Shown: positions 1-9,500, numbered from the stretch's first letter. The stretch: 11,013 bases of DNA from Desulfovibrio sp. Dsv1 (GCA_000403945.1 APFI01000060.1:1-11013), one strand, 5' to 3'. Notes: generated by a model from the letters alone, not told the origin. Numbers and translations: made by a program.

Positions 1-72
1 GAATCATTGGGCAATCTCACTCCAGAAGAGTTTGCCTTCAAGGAGGCTCCAGTTTGGCTTTGCACTAACTGA
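1..72 (+). CDS. IS3-family-like transposase (OrfB), C-terminal fragment
   Basis: The frame is open from base 1 to TGA at 70-72 and gives 23 residues including SLGNLTPEEFAFK. That segment resembles the C-terminus of IS3-type DDE transposases, which end in a conserved RPHSSLGxLTPxEFA. The catalytic core lies outside the window. The last residues (EAPVWLCTN) differ from the right-hand copy, which ends HAGGSSLALH after a local 7-bp length difference and frame change. One of the two copies therefore has an altered tail. Whether this copy is active cannot be judged from 72 bases. Confidence 0.75.
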   Translation, partial: ESLGNLTPEEFAFKEAPVWLCTN

Positions 73-86
73 AGGGGCTTTACACA
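1..86 (+). mobile_element. Right end of an IS3-family-like insertion sequence (left copy)
   Basis: This is the 3' end of an insertion sequence whose body lies to the left of the window. It holds the last codons of the transposase (stop at 70-72) and 14 bp of terminal sequence ending in TTTACACA at 86. The same terminal stretch recurs inverted at 10950-11013: both copies share GTTTGCCTTCAAG, a core of about 30 bp starting GGCTCCAGTTTGGC, and the outer end TGTGTAAAGCCCC (read inward). The TG...CA type of end fits the IS3 family. Family assignment is by the transposase tail and end type, not by a search. The exact end at 86 is inferred from where the two copies stop matching. Confidence 0.8.
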
Positions 87-282
87 TGTCCTTGCGTTCT
101 CTTTTCTTCCGTAGCGCCGCGATGCCGAAAACAGCCTGTCAGGCGATACGTCGAAAAATGGGACCGTAAGCCTTCCCATTGTATAAAAACTCTCCTAACG
201 GCGGGACAATTCAACAGATTTCATCCAGTCTTCAGGGCTGGACGGGAAAGAATGTCACGCAGCGTGCTGAACTTGAAAAAAC
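87..282. other. Intergenic spacer between IS end and glycosyltransferase 3' end
   Basis: This stretch of 196 bases contains no gene I recognise. A 27-codon plus-strand frame at 85-168 and an open minus-strand frame starting near 179 and running into the IS exist, but neither shows a family motif. The 10-mer CCTAACGGCG occurs twice, at 194-203 and at 282-291, where it overlaps the stop codon of the glycosyltransferase. A minus-strand TTGTCC-N18-TATACA resembles a sigma-70 promoter pointing toward the IS. I see no convincing intrinsic terminator for the minus-strand operon that ends here. Confidence 0.5.
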
Positions 283-1245
283 CTAACGGCGCAATCCGGC
301 GGGCAGGGCGAAATAAATCCGCGCCGCCAGATCAAAAAGAGAGCCGGGCAGAAAACTGGCCCACCAGAACATGCGGTACTTGCGCGACAGCTTGCGCCAG
401 GGCGCGATAGTGGCGCGGGCCTCGGCGTTGCGCCCTTCGCGCCAGAGGGCCACGGCCTTCTGAAAGGATGCGCGACGCGTCAACAGGGCCGCCAGGTCGG
501 CGTGCTCCGCGTCATAGCCGGGATAGAGGCGGCGGTGCTTGTCCAAGATGCGCAGGGTCTCATCCGCGAACTGGCCGAATTTGCGGAAAGTGGTGTTGGC
601 CCCGTGCACCCGCCAGAGGGTCAGGGGCTCGTCCACATAATCCAGCTCCCAATCGTGGGCGATGCGGTAAAAGACGTCGGCCTCCTCACAGACGTTGAGG
701 CTTTCGTCAAACCATCCGCCCTCCCGCGCCCCGGCATCCGCCGTCAGCCCGGCCAGGGCCTCGCGCCGGATTATGGCCGAGGACATGGAAATCCACTGCC
801 GCTCCATGAGCGCGCCGAAGACCATGCCGCGCGCGGGCCGGGCCTCGGCGAAGAGGCGCTTAAGCACGCGTCTGCCGTCAAAAATCTCCGTATCCGTGCA
901 GACCAGCCCCACCCGCTCACTGGCTTTGAACAGGGCCACCTGTTTTTCCAGTTTTTGCTGACGCCAGAGATCGTCGCAGTCCAGAAAAGCCAGATAGCGG
1001 CCGCGCGCCTGAGCCATGGCCAGATTGCGCGCCGCGCCCAAGGGCACTGTTTTCTCTCCGCGAAAATAGCACAGCCTGGGACCGTAGCTCTGGGCGATGG
1101 CCGGGCTGTCGTCCATGGAGCCATTGTCCCAGAAGATGACTTCAAAATCCTCAAAGCTCTGGGCCATAAGACTGTCCAAGGCCGCGCGCAGATTTCGCGC
1201 GCTGTTCAGGCAGTTCATGATCACGGAAACGGCGGGAGCGCTCAT
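283..1245 (-). CDS. Family 2 glycosyltransferase (GT-A fold)
   Basis: This 320-aa protein probably transfers a sugar from a nucleotide-sugar donor onto a surface glycan or lipid-linked acceptor on the cytoplasmic side. The N-terminus (residues 5-95) is a typical GT2 nucleotide-binding half: VSVIMNCLNSARNL, then WDNGS at 39-43, then DCDD at 89-92 as the metal-binding DxD-type motif. There is no signal peptide; a weakly hydrophobic stretch near residues 292-312 may be a membrane-association helix. The start ATG at 1245 overlaps the stop of the upstream GtrA-like gene by 4 bp (ATGA), which indicates translational coupling and fixes the start. It is the last gene of the minus-strand sugar operon. 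Donor and acceptor cannot be told from sequence. Confidence 0.9.
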   Translation of the reverse strand: MSAPAVSVIMNCLNSARNLRAALDSLMAQSFEDFEVIFWDNGSMDDSPAIAQSYGPRLCYFRGEKTVPLGAARNLAMAQARGRYLAFLDCDDLWRQQKLEKQVALFKASERVGLVCTDTEIFDGRRVLKRLFAEARPARGMVFGALMERQWISMSSAIIRREALAGLTADAGAREGGWFDESLNVCEEADVFYRIAHDWELDYVDEPLTLWRVHGANTTFRKFGQFADETLRILDKHRRLYPGYDAEHADLAALLTRRASFQKAVALWREGRNAEARATIAPWRKLSRKYRMFWWASFLPGSLFDLAARIYFALPAGLRR

Positions 1246-1712
1246 GGTTTGGTGCCCTCCGAAGTATTCCCGGAACCGCTCAGGTTCCGCGTCCGGCGAA
1301 AAACCCAGTATTTGCAGAGCAGATAGACAAAAACCGGCACCAGTACCACAGCCACGGGCATGGCCAGTTCATAGCCCAGACCGAAGCGGACGAGCAGCCA
1401 GACAATGCAGGAGTTGAACCCCAGACCCACGGCCTGGGCGGCGGCGAAACGCCGCAGCATGGCCCGGTGCCCGCCCCTGGCCTGAAAGGTCCAGAGGCTT
1501 TGCCCCAGATACGAAACGGCAAAACTGATCAGATAGGCCAGAGCGTTACCCAACAGCATGGGCATGACCCAGGCATTCACAAAAAGCAGACCCAGCAGGG
1601 CGTAACAGAGGGTCGCCGCGCCGCCTACCAAGCCGAAGCGTATCCAGCGCCGGGCCAGCAGACTCCGCACAAAGCGCCGCAGGTCCTCCCAAGTGGGGAC
1701 AAAGCCGGTCAT
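1242..1712 (-). CDS. GtrA-family membrane protein (putative lipid-linked sugar flippase)
   Basis: This 156-aa protein has four predicted membrane helices, roughly residues 24-46, 50-72, 88-110 and 115-136, with the RRWIRFGLVGGAATL entry and the KYWVF exit typical of GtrA (PF04138). Family members are proposed to flip polyprenyl-phosphate sugars across the inner membrane and usually sit beside a GtrB-type transferase, as here. It starts at 1712, overlapping the stop of the GtrB-like gene by 4 bp, and overlaps the next gene by 4 bp, so the three are co-translated. About 18 hydrophilic residues follow the last helix. Length is a little above the usual 120-150 aa. No residue-level active site is known for the family. 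Confidence 0.88.
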   Translation of the reverse strand: MTGFVPTWEDLRRFVRSLLARRWIRFGLVGGAATLCYALLGLLFVNAWVMPMLLGNALAYLISFAVSYLGQSLWTFQARGGHRAMLRRFAAAQAVGLGFNSCIVWLLVRFGLGYELAMPVAVVLVPVFVYLLCKYWVFRRTRNLSGSGNTSEGTKP

Positions 1713-2665
1713 AGGGTCTTTTCCACAATATAGCGGGGCCGCCGTCGCACTTCAGTAAAAATCTTGGCGATATACTCCCCCATGACGGAGAGGCAGAACA
1801 GCTGCACCGAGCCCAACAGCAGAGCCACAATAATCAGGGACGTCCAGCCCTGTATGACCTCGCCCTCCAGATACTTGAAAAACGAAACCAGACAGCAGAC
1901 CAGGGCCGCCAGCATGCACAGCAGACTCATAAAGCCCGCCAAGCGCAGGGGCGCCGCGCTGCAGGAGGTGATACCCTTCCAGGCGAAGGACAGCATTTTC
2001 AGCAGGGGGTATTTGCTTTCTCCGGCCTGTCGCGAGAGCCGGGAATAATAGACCTTGCCGGTCTTGAAGCCCAGCGTGGGGAAAAGTCCGCGCAGAAAAA
2101 GCGTCTGTTCCTCAAAACCCTGCAGGGCCTCCAGCACGTGCCGGGACACCAGACGGTAGTCCGCATGGTCCGGGATCAGGCGCACATTCAGCCAGCCCAT
2201 GAGACGATAGAAAAAATGCGCCGTACCCCGCTTGAAAGAGGTATCCGTGCTGCGATCGTTACGTACGCCGTAGACGATGTCGCAGCCTTCCGCATAGCTG
2301 GCCAGCATGTCCGGGATGACGCTGATGTCGTCCTGAAGGTCGGCGTCCAGGCTGATGATGCAGTCCACGCCCCATTGGCGAGCCGTGTCCATGCCGGCCC
2401 AGACCGCGTTCTGATGCCCGGCATTGGCCGCGAAGCTGACGCCCCGGCAGAAAGGATCCTGGCGGCGGCGGGCCTCAAGCAGTTGCCAAGTCCGGTCGCG
2501 GCTGCCGTCATCCACATACAGGGCATAGCTTTCGGGCCGGATCATGCCTTGGGCCTTGCAGCGCTCCAGCAGTTCCGCCAAGGCGATCAGCGTGCGCGGC
2601 AGGGTTTCCTCCTCATTGTAGCAGGGGACGACCAGAGCCAGCAAAGGGGCGGGGCGGGCGGACAT
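1709..2665 (-). CDS. GtrB/ArnC/DPM1-like polyprenyl-phosphate glycosyltransferase
   Basis: This 318-aa enzyme probably transfers a sugar from a nucleotide donor to undecaprenyl phosphate at the cytoplasmic face of the inner membrane. The GT2 catalytic domain shows LALVVPCYNEEETLP at 9-23, VDDGSRDRTW at 51-60 and DADLQDD at 107-113. Two C-terminal membrane helices follow (about 242-264 and 275-298), then the MGEYIAKIFTEVRRRPRYIV tail that is standard in this subfamily (ArnC, GtrB, YfdH). The start at 2665 has AAGGAG five bases upstream. It lies 49 bp after the aminotransferase and overlaps the GtrA-like gene. With the aminotransferase upstream, an amino sugar is a reasonable substrate, but that is inference. 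Confidence 0.93.
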   Translation of the reverse strand: MSARPAPLLALVVPCYNEEETLPRTLIALAELLERCKAQGMIRPESYALYVDDGSRDRTWQLLEARRRQDPFCRGVSFAANAGHQNAVWAGMDTARQWGVDCIISLDADLQDDISVIPDMLASYAEGCDIVYGVRNDRSTDTSFKRGTAHFFYRLMGWLNVRLIPDHADYRLVSRHVLEALQGFEEQTLFLRGLFPTLGFKTGKVYYSRLSRQAGESKYPLLKMLSFAWKGITSCSAAPLRLAGFMSLLCMLAALVCCLVSFFKYLEGEVIQGWTSLIIVALLLGSVQLFCLSVMGEYIAKIFTEVRRRPRYIVEKTL

Positions 2666-2714
2666 GACGACTCCTTCAAACGGAAATAACGGAACAGCTT
2701 TGCACTGAAGCCCC

Positions 2715-3860
2715 TTATGCCGACACGGCGCTGGCCAGAGCCGCGCAGACGTTTTCCGCGTCCTCTCGGCTCAGACCGGGGTGCAGGGGCAGGGTCACCA
2801 GTTCGGCATAGAGCCGCTCGGTGACCGGCAACCTCACGGATCCGCCGCCGAAAAAGCTCAGCAGGTGGTTGGGCTTATAGTGCATACCCGTGGGAATACC
2901 CTCCCGGCTCAGGGCTTCCTTGACCGCTTCCTTGCGCCCGCTGAGGATGCGCACGGGCAGGATGTGCGGCACAATGAAGTCCTCCGGATCGGTACGCAGC
3001 AGATCCGCGCCCGGCAGATCTGCCAGACGTTCGGCGTAGATGGCGGCCAGAGCGCGCCGGGCCGGAATGAATTCACTCTCCAGCCGGGAAAGCTGCACCC
3101 TGCCGATGGCGGCCATGAGGTTGCTCATATGATAGCGCCAGCCCTGGCGTTTGACGTCCGGGTCCCAAGAGCGCGCGCCAGCGAAACGTTTCTCGGCATC
3201 ATGTTTCACGGAGAGCAGGCGCGCGTCCGAGGCCAGACGCGCGGCCTCGGGGTCAAAGGCCACCAGACAACCGCCCTCGCCGGAAGTGATGTTTTTGATG
3301 CCGTCAAAACTGAAACAGACCATATCCCCGAAACTGCCGATTTTGCGCCCGTGGTGGCGGCAACCGAAGGCGTGGGCCGCGTCCTCCACCACGCGCAGAC
3401 CCTTGCGCCGGGCAAAATCGTAGACCTCGTCCAGATGCCAGGGATTGCTGGCGTAGTCCACGGGCATGACCGCGATGGTGCGGTGGGTGAGGCGCTTTTC
3501 CGCATCCCTAAGGTCCAGGGTGCCTGTTTCGGGCAGCACGTCGCAGGCCACGGGCACGCAGCCCGCCGCCGTAACCGCCTGAAAGGAAGCCACGAAGGTC
3601 AGCGACGGCACCAGCACTTCGGCCGGGCCGTCTGTGGCGCGGCATTGGGCGACCGCGGCGTCCACAGCCAGATGCAGGGCCGCCGTGCCCGTATTGGTGG
3701 TAATGATCTGTTGCGGCGACACGCCGAAATAGGCGGCCAGTTCTTCTTCGAACAAACGGGTTTCATTGCCCATGCCCAGATAGCCGTCTTCCAGAATCAC
3801 CCGGCTGACGGCACGGGCTTCGGCTTCACCCACGATGGAACGCGAAAGACGCAAGACCAT
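2715..3860 (-). CDS. DegT/DnrJ/EryC1/StrS-family PLP-dependent sugar aminotransferase
   Basis: This is a probable PLP enzyme that moves an amino group (usually from glutamate) to a keto-sugar nucleotide, making an amino sugar for surface polysaccharide. The start at 3860 gives 381 aa, the normal family length, and begins at the usual N-terminus (RLSRSIVGEAE...). GGGGGTGG lies five bases upstream as a ribosome site. The frame stays open to 4019, but that extension has no family resemblance. Motifs: NTGTAALHLA near 56-65 (cofactor phosphate binding), VVEDAAHAFG at 157-166, and FDGIKNITSGEGG at 185-197 with the predicted PLP lysine K189. It is the first gene of the sugar operon, 49 bp before the GtrB-like gene. 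ArnB-like, perosamine-synthase-like and other substrates are all possible. Confidence 0.9.
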   Translation of the reverse strand: MVLRLSRSIVGEAEARAVSRVILEDGYLGMGNETRLFEEELAAYFGVSPQQIITTNTGTAALHLAVDAAVAQCRATDGPAEVLVPSLTFVASFQAVTAAGCVPVACDVLPETGTLDLRDAEKRLTHRTIAVMPVDYASNPWHLDEVYDFARRKGLRVVEDAAHAFGCRHHGRKIGSFGDMVCFSFDGIKNITSGEGGCLVAFDPEAARLASDARLLSVKHDAEKRFAGARSWDPDVKRQGWRYHMSNLMAAIGRVQLSRLESEFIPARRALAAIYAERLADLPGADLLRTDPEDFIVPHILPVRILSGRKEAVKEALSREGIPTGMHYKPNHLLSFFGGGSVRLPVTERLYAELVTLPLHPGLSREDAENVCAALASAVSA

Positions 3861-3878
3861 GTCGGCCACCCCCGCAAA

Positions 3879-3949
3879 TTGCAAAAGTTCTCCGGAATCG
3901 GCATGTCCCGAAGAACTTTTACAATACCCTCTATCGTCGTCCGGGGCAA
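3879..3949 (-). promoter_or_regulatory. Candidate promoter with overlapping inverted repeat upstream of the sugar operon
   Basis: On the minus strand TTGCCC (3944-3949) and TATTGT (3921-3926) are separated by exactly 17 bp, a plausible sigma-70 pair for the aminotransferase operon. An inverted repeat with 13-base arms and one mismatch (3879-3891 TTGCAAAAGTTCT, 3912-3924 AGAACTTTTACAA; the inner nine bases of each arm pair perfectly) overlaps the -10 and the expected transcription start. It could be an operator, a leader hairpin, or the transcription terminator of cheW, whose stop is about 100 bases upstream; the U-tract after the hairpin is short. Confidence 0.45.
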
Positions 3950-4020
3950 GCTCCGAAGCGGCAAACCTCCCCAACGGTACGGCACCGAAGGAGTATTGTG
4001 CGCCACGTTCCGCCCTCAAA

Positions 4021-4512
4021 CTACGACCCGCTCAAATCAATATCGCAAAGCAGATTGTCCAGATCCAGCAGGATGAGCAGACGGTCGTCCAGCTTGCCGA
4101 TGCCGCGGATGTATTCGGAACCGATGCCGGCCACCATCGGCGGCGGATCCTCCACAGTGCCGGCCGATATGCGCAGCACCTCGGAAACGCCGTCCACCAG
4201 AAAACCCACGATTTTCTGCTCCAGCTCCATGACCACAATGCGGGTGTCGCTGTCGTGCTCCAGAGCGGGCATGCCGAAGCGGGTCCGCATGTTGATGACC
4301 GGAATCACCTTGCCGCGCAGGTTGATGACCCCCTCGATAAAGGCCGGAGCGCGCGGCACCATGGTGATCTGCATCAGGCGGATGATTTCCTGAACAGCCA
4401 GGATGTCCACGCCGAATTCTTCCTCGCCGATGAGGAAGGTGACCAGCTGAATCAGATCGCCGTCGTGCTCGACATGCCCTTGGCCTTTCACATTGTCCAT
4501 AGCCTGACTCAT
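4021..4512 (-). CDS. cheW: Chemotaxis coupling protein CheW
   Basis: This 163-aa protein couples chemoreceptors to the CheA kinase in cytoplasmic signalling arrays. Residues 20-157 are one CheW domain: LIQLVTFLIGEEEFGVDI, then EIIRLMQITMVPRAP, then the conserved GVINLRGKVIPVINMRTRFG at 61-80, then the second subdomain with VGFLVDGVSEVLRI and LDDRLLILLDLDNLL. The start at 4512 is set by GAGGAGG seven bases upstream; the short acidic N-terminal tail is common in the family. It stands alone here, without cheA, cheY or receptor genes. It lies 84 bp after the GT8 gene and 160 bp before the sugar operon, so it may be its own transcription unit. The family call is firm; the partner array is unknown. 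Confidence 0.95.
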   Translation of the reverse strand: MSQAMDNVKGQGHVEHDGDLIQLVTFLIGEEEFGVDILAVQEIIRLMQITMVPRAPAFIEGVINLRGKVIPVINMRTRFGMPALEHDSDTRIVVMELEQKIVGFLVDGVSEVLRISAGTVEDPPPMVAGIGSEYIRGIGKLDDRLLILLDLDNLLCDIDLSGS

Positions 4513-4530
4513 GGCAAAACCTCCTCAAGT

Positions 4531-4579
4531 GCGGCCCGGGCACGCCGCGTGTATTTTTTCTCTATCGGCCGCAATGCAA
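4531..4579 (-). promoter_or_regulatory. Possible cheW promoter and GC-rich leader hairpin
   Basis: In the 84-bp gap before cheW the minus strand carries TTGCAT (4574-4579) and AAATAC (4551-4556) spaced 17 bp, a weak sigma-70-like pair. Just downstream is a GC-rich inverted repeat with arms GCGGC (4544-4548 and 4531-4535 on the minus strand). On the plus strand the same hairpin is followed by GTGTATTTTTTC and looks like an intrinsic terminator for antisense transcription, although no plus-strand gene precedes it. Confidence 0.25.
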
Positions 4580-4596
4580 AAGACTTGAGAGCGCGT

Positions 4597-5401
4597 TCAG
4601 CCCCAGCTTTCCGCCAGGACGCGTTCGTCCGGATCCAGATAGTCCAGCCAGACCCGGCGCATGGTCTCGAAATGGTTGATGCGCAGTTCCCTAGCCCAGG
4701 CGCTCTTGACGTCCCAAGGTTTGGGACCGTGAAAATGCACGATATGCGCCGCGTTCAGACAATCGGCCTGATACGGGGGCCGGTTCCAGCGGCCCTCCAG
4801 ACGGGTGATGCGCTTGCCGAAAAAATAATTCAGCAAAGACTGATCCAGATTGCCGATACTCCCCACATTCTGGAAGGAAAAAGCCAGAAAATGGTCGATC
4901 AGGCCGCGCCGCCGCAGCCGCGCCAGATTGAACAGCACCACGCCGCTGGAAAATGTCCAGATGGGAAAAGGCATGGGCACGGTGTAGCGCCGCTCACGAA
5001 ATCTGTAGGAAAGCGTCTCGTGATCGTGGTAGAAAGGGGCCGTGTGTTCACGCGCCATGCCCATATACGGGGGCAATGGTCGGCTGAAAAGCTCATCCAG
5101 AGGGCGGTAAAAAAGCACGTCCGAATCACAGTAGAGCGCGGCATCGTCCCCGGCCAGTTCCGGCACCAGAGCCAGCTCCAGCTTCAGAAAGCAACCGATG
5201 TTGGAATGGGTTTCGGGCGGCAGCAACTCGCGGCTGAGACGGGGCCGGTAGCGGGCCAGCGGCACATTTTCACGCGCCAGTCCCTCCAGCACCTCGGCCT
5301 TGTCCCCGGCATACACGCAGAGACAGGGGGCATCGGCCCCGTGCAGAGCCCGCAGCGAACGCACGGCCACCTTGAGCAGCAGCAGATAGCGCGGATTGTC
5401 G

Positions 5402-5424
<23 letters not shown>
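4597..5424 (-). CDS. GT8-like glycosyltransferase
   Basis: This 275-aa protein probably adds a hexose to lipopolysaccharide or another surface glycan in the cytoplasm. It looks like family GT8: MKTVFCIDDNPRYLLLLKVA at the N-terminus, the metal-binding DSD at 100-102 in LYCDSDVLFYRPLDELF, SSGVVLFNLARLR near 159-171, NLDQSLLNY near 192-200 (the usual DQD-like region), and the diagnostic HFHGPKPW at 230-237. The ATG at 5424 is preferred over one 6 bp upstream because GAGG then sits six bases before it. It overlaps the end of the hybrid kinase gene by 23 bp, so the two are translationally linked. GT8-type in preference to GT2 is fairly sure; donor and acceptor are unknown. Confidence 0.85.
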
Positions 5425-8119
<2,695 letters not shown>

Positions 8120-8181
8120 GCATTTTTCTCCCACCCACCGCAATGGCGCGTTCTCTCTCGACGGTCTTCTTGATGTCTCTG

Positions 8182-8219
8182 ACCTAGTATCATAGGTTGT
8201 CGGAAAAAGCATCTTCCAA
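8182..8219 (-). promoter_or_regulatory. Possible kinase promoter with small palindrome
   Basis: The minus strand shows TATGAT (8189-8194) with TTGGAA (8214-8219) 19 bp upstream, a suboptimal sigma-70 spacing, about 70 bp before the kinase start. The putative -10 lies inside the imperfect palindrome ACCTAGTATCATAGGT (8182-8197, five-base arms), which could bind a regulator. Evidence is positional only. Confidence 0.25.
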
Positions 8220-8220
8220 C

Positions 8221-8261
8221 CCATCGCCGGAGGCGGCGATGGCGCCCCGGCCCGCGCCGGG
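8221..8261 (+). promoter_or_regulatory. Two tandem hairpins in the permease leader
   Basis: Two back-to-back perfect inverted repeats lie just before the permease start: CCATCGCC/GGCGATGG (8221-8228, 8235-8242, six-base loop) and CCCGGC/GCCGGG (8246-8251, 8256-8261, four-base loop). The first loop exposes GGAGGC, a strong ribosome-binding sequence, five bases before an ATG at 8239 that is out of frame with the permease. Such a leader could control translation, but no riboswitch class is recognisable. Confidence 0.35.
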
Positions 8262-8273
8262 CACGGTAACGCC

Positions 8274-9266
8274 ATGCCCGCTTCCGTTTCCCGCCCCTTT
8301 TCCCGCTGCATTCCCCACTTGGCTCTGCTCACGGCCATGTGCGTCTGGAGCACCTCCTACGTGGCCCTGCGCATCACGCTTTCGGGGCTCACTCCCATTC
8401 AGGCCATGTCCGGGCGCATGCTGGTGGCCAGTCTGGTTTTTCTGCCCCTCTGGCCGCGCCTGTTCCGCGATCTGCGCCGCCAAGGTCATCTGGGCGCTCT
8501 GTTGCTGATGGGATTCTGCGAACCCTGCTGCTATTTTCTGTTTGAAACTCACGCCCTGCGCCTGACCACCGCATCACAGGCGGGCATGGTGGTGTCTCTG
8601 TTGCCCCTGATCGTGGCTGGCGTGGCTTGGGTCGTGCTGGACGAAAGGATCAGCGGCCGGGTCTGGCTGGGTTTCGCCCTGGCCGTGGGCGGTGTGGTCT
8701 GGCTTTCGCTGGCTGCCACTCCGGCGGACAACGCGGTTAACCCCCTGCTGGGCAATACGCTGGAAGCCCTGGCCATGCTCTGCGCCGCCTTTTACACGGT
8801 CATCGCCCGGCGGCTCTCCCCGCTCTACAATCCCATGCAGATCACGGCCGCGCAATCCGGCCTGGGCATGCTTTTTTTCTGCCTGCTACTGCTCTTTCTG
8901 CCGGAGACGATCCGCCCCATATCCCTGGGTCTGGAATTGCCCGACTGGGCTCCCTGGGCCAGCGTGCTCTACCTCGGCGGCTGCGTGACCTTCGGCGGCT
9001 ACGGATTGTACAATTTCGGGGTCAACCGGCTCTGCGCCGGGCAGGCCGCCGCCTACACCAACCTGATTCCGGTGTTCACGCTGCTGTTTGGGGTGAGTCT
9101 GCTGCACGAGGTCTTTCTTCCTTCGCAATATCTGGCTTCGGCCCTGGTCATCGCTGGGGTGCTGCTCAGTCAGTGGCGGGCGACTCCGGCAGGGCAAGAA
9201 AAAGAAGCGAAGTTGCTTACGGATGCGGACAGCAGAGATTTGGTACTCGACCGGAAAAGCAGGTGA
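8274..9266 (+). CDS. EamA/DMT-superfamily permease
   Basis: This 330-aa inner-membrane transporter has ten predicted membrane helices arranged as two EamA repeats (about residues 16-147 and 160-300), the normal build for RhaT/YdcZ-like exporters of metabolites or amino acids. Typical features are CVWSTSYVALR in helix 1, ALRLTTASQAGMVVSLLPL closing the third/fourth helix region, LDERISGRVWLGFALAVGGV, and in the second half GQAAAYTNLIPVFTLLFG with LHEVFLPSQYLASALVIAGV. The ATG at 8274 leaves a normal 16-residue lead before helix 1 but has no good ribosome site. It is divergent from the hybrid kinase. The last 30 residues are a hydrophilic tail. Substrate unknown. Confidence 0.9.
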   Translation: MPASVSRPFSRCIPHLALLTAMCVWSTSYVALRITLSGLTPIQAMSGRMLVASLVFLPLWPRLFRDLRRQGHLGALLLMGFCEPCCYFLFETHALRLTTASQAGMVVSLLPLIVAGVAWVVLDERISGRVWLGFALAVGGVVWLSLAATPADNAVNPLLGNTLEALAMLCAAFYTVIARRLSPLYNPMQITAAQSGLGMLFFCLLLLFLPETIRPISLGLELPDWAPWASVLYLGGCVTFGGYGLYNFGVNRLCAGQAAAYTNLIPVFTLLFGVSLLHEVFLPSQYLASALVIAGVLLSQWRATPAGQEKEAKLLTDADSRDLVLDRKSR

Positions 9267-9269
9267 ACT

Positions 9270-9300
9270 CTGGCCTCATCCGTTGTACGGATGAAGCCAG
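9270..9300 (+). terminator. Strong hairpin just after the permease stop
   Basis: Arms CTGGCCTCATCCG (9270-9282) and CGGATGAAGCCAG (9288-9300) pair over 13 bases with one mismatch around a five-base loop, four bases after the permease stop codon. Position suggests transcript end formation or 3' protection, but there is no U-tract on either side, so it is not a canonical intrinsic terminator. Confidence 0.45.
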
Positions 9301-9377
9301 CAAGTGTTCTTCCGGCGGCCAGTCAAACAAACCGTTGTCGCCATTCGCAAGGCTCACAAGTTCGGCAACGACCAGAC

Positions 9378-9500
9378 TTGGACGCATGGCTGGAGCATTA
9401 TAAGACGCAAAGGACGCACGAAGGAAAACTTTGCCGCAGCGGAACGCCTGTGCAAACGCTCGCGCCTTGACGGAAAAGAGCTTTTGCAAAGTGAACAGCA
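9378..9500 (+). pseudogene. Tail of an IS481-like transposase
   Basis: The frame from 9378 reads LDAWLEHYKTQRTHEGK, then CRSGTPVQTLAP and TGA at 9468. This is the characteristic C-terminus of IS481-type integrase-fold transposases (LDxWLxxYNxxRxHxGKxCxGRTPxQT). A +1 shift then gives DGKELLQSEQQ, the usual last residues. The DDE catalytic region is absent: upstream (9301-9377) matches nothing I recognise. A 77-codon frame at 9304-9537 spans this stretch, but it is the wrong frame for the motif. IS481 in preference to a related rve family is likely but not certain. Confidence 0.7.

Noticed and set aside
2697..2710. GCTTTGCACTGAAG resembles part of the IS end (GCTTTGCACTAACTGAAG).
   Set aside because: The match needs a 4-base gap and is not followed by the terminal GGGGCTTTACACA. 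It lies in a normal operon gap with both genes intact, so chance is the simpler explanation.
3861..4019. N-terminal extension of the aminotransferase frame.
   Set aside because: It lacks family resemblance, contains the inverted repeat and promoter candidate, and the ATG at 3860 gives the normal family length with a ribosome site.
8120..8353. N-terminal extension of the kinase frame.
   Set aside because: Proline- and alanine-rich low complexity overlapping the divergent permease start; the ATG at 8119 has a ribosome site and is followed directly by the first membrane helix.
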